Shown one piece after another: positions 4,830 through 5,674 of a stretch of 5,674 bases of DNA. A program made the translations under genes and the position numbers. This DNA comes from Alphaproteobacteria bacterium (lineage in GTDB: Bacteria > Pseudomonadota > Alphaproteobacteria > Sphingomonadales > Sphingomonadaceae): assembly GCA_028869975.1 (NCBI GenBank), contig JAGWQR010000162.1, positions 1 through 5,674 on the forward strand, given 5' to 3'. How positions within the stretch are numbered: the first letter of the stretch is position 1; each line of letters opens with the position of its first letter. The notes under the pieces are model-generated. The model was not told where the DNA came from, made no database searches, and saw only the letters and a program-made list of their open reading frames with translations.

Positions 4830-5674
4830 ATGACTGACGTCGCACTTCAACCTTCTGCCTTTCAGGCGCATGGCGCGGATGAGCATCATCATGATGCGGA
4901 TCACAAGCCTGGCTTTTTTGCGCGCTGGTTCCTGTCCACCAACCATAAGGACATTGGCACGCTCTATCTCATCTTCGCGATCTGCGCCGGCATTATCGGT
5001 GGCGCGATTTCCGGGCTGATGCGCTGGGAACTGGCTGAGCCCGGGATCCAGCATCTGCCGACCTGGCTCGCGATCGAGGCGGATTTCCTGCGCAATTTCG
5101 GGGTGGAGGTGGATGTTTCGCACACCGCCGCGCTCCATATGTGGAATACGCTGGTGACGGCGCACGGCCTCATCATGGTGTTTTTCATGGTCATGCCTGC
5201 GATGATCGGTGGCTTTGGCAACTGGTTTGTGCCGATTATGATTGGCGCGCCCGACATGGCGTTCCCGCGCATGAACAATATCAGCTTCTGGCTGACGGTG
5301 GCGGGCTTCTGCTCGCTGATGATCAGCCCCTTTGTCTCGGGCGGCACTGGCCTGGGTGCGGGCACCGGCTGGACGGTCTATGCCCCGCTTTCCACCTATG
5401 GCAGCCCGGGTCCTGCGGTTGATTTCGCGATCTTCTCGCTGCACCTCGCGGGTGCGGCCTCGATTCTCGGGGCGATCAACTTCATCACCACGATTTTCAA
5501 CATGCGCGCACCGGGGATGACCATCCACAAGATGCCGCTGTTCGTCTGGTCTGTGCTGGTGACGGCGTTCCTGCTGCTGCTTGCGCTGCCCGTGCTTGCG
5601 GCCGCGATCACGATGCTGCTGACCGACCGCAACTTCGGCACCACTTTCTATGATTTCAAGGGCGGTGGTGATCC
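4830..5674 (+). CDS. ctaD: Cytochrome c oxidase subunit I (3' end beyond window)
   Basis: Partial gene; 281 codons are visible of the roughly 540-560 usual for the family. Also named coxA. It is the catalytic heme-copper subunit of aa3-type oxidase: it reduces O2 to water and pumps protons across the inner membrane. Seen: a His-rich N-terminus (H14, H19-H21, H25), then GFFARWFLSTNHKDIGTLY (28-46), which opens helix I. His112 in TAHGLIMVFF is a low-spin heme a ligand. The D-channel entrance matches the Paracoccus pattern: Asp142 in GAPDMAFPRMNN, with Asn131 and Asn149 (equivalents of D124, N113, N131). SGGTGLGAGTGWTVYAPLS (170-188) and NFGTTFYDFKGGGD near the end are family landmarks. The CuB histidines and the catalytic HPEV motif lie just past the edge, so they cannot be checked. 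The start is the ATG 13 bp after coxB with AAGGA upstream. The first periplasmic loop (about 70-104) looks a few residues longer than in Paracoccus. Confidence 0.97.
   Translation, partial: MTDVALQPSAFQAHGADEHHHDADHKPGFFARWFLSTNHKDIGTLYLIFAICAGIIGGAISGLMRWELAEPGIQHLPTWLAIEADFLRNFGVEVDVSHTAALHMWNTLVTAHGLIMVFFMVMPAMIGGFGNWFVPIMIGAPDMAFPRMNNISFWLTVAGFCSLMISPFVSGGTGLGAGTGWTVYAPLSTYGSPGPAVDFAIFSLHLAGAASILGAINFITTIFNMRAPGMTIHKMPLFVWSVLVTAFLLLLALPVLAAAITMLLTDRNFGTTFYDFKGGGD

Noticed and set aside
3815..4831. 338-codon open frame antisense to coxB, and a 271-codon one (4713-5528) antisense to coxB/ctaD
   Set aside because: Arg/His-rich composition with no family motifs; they lie opposite well-conserved oxidase genes and are expected by chance in GC-rich DNA.

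Overview
The window is a compact, GC-rich bacterial chromosomal segment. It looks alphaproteobacterial, most likely Sphingomonadales. The basis is the short-type PyrE, the PdxJ-AcpS-LepB gene order, the His-rich N-terminus and sequence style of cytochrome oxidase subunit I, and the Ala/Pro-rich subunit II. The lineage call comes from recognising family sequence style, not from a database comparison.

There are two divergent operons. Reading leftward from about 3606 is a tightly packed set: pyrE (orotate phosphoribosyltransferase), pdxJ (pyridoxine 5'-phosphate synthase), acpS (holo-ACP synthase), lepB (signal peptidase I) and an AI-2E/PerM-family permease cut by the left edge. Every junction overlaps. 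Three are 4-base stop/start overlaps using ATG, GTG and TTG in turn, and acpS/lepB overlap by 35 bp. This points to one transcript with translational coupling. The operon mixes pyrimidine synthesis, vitamin B6 synthesis, lipid-carrier activation and protein-export processing, which is a housekeeping set.

Reading rightward from 3791 is the aa3-type cytochrome c oxidase operon: coxB (subunit II, CuA protein), then after 13 bp ctaD/coxA (subunit I), which is cut by the right edge before its CuB ligands. The 184-bp gap between the operons (3607-3790) is the only real intergenic region. It holds an AT-rich core with a perfect TTGACA -35 element for the cox operon, a 7-bp inverted repeat overlapping that promoter, and ribosome-binding sites on both sides.

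I see no mobile element, CRISPR array, RNA gene or clear terminator. I did not find an undescribed system. The points most worth a second look are the shared palindromic promoter region, the full overlap cascade with three different start codons, the permease directly downstream of lepB, and lineage-style insertions in LepB and CtaD.
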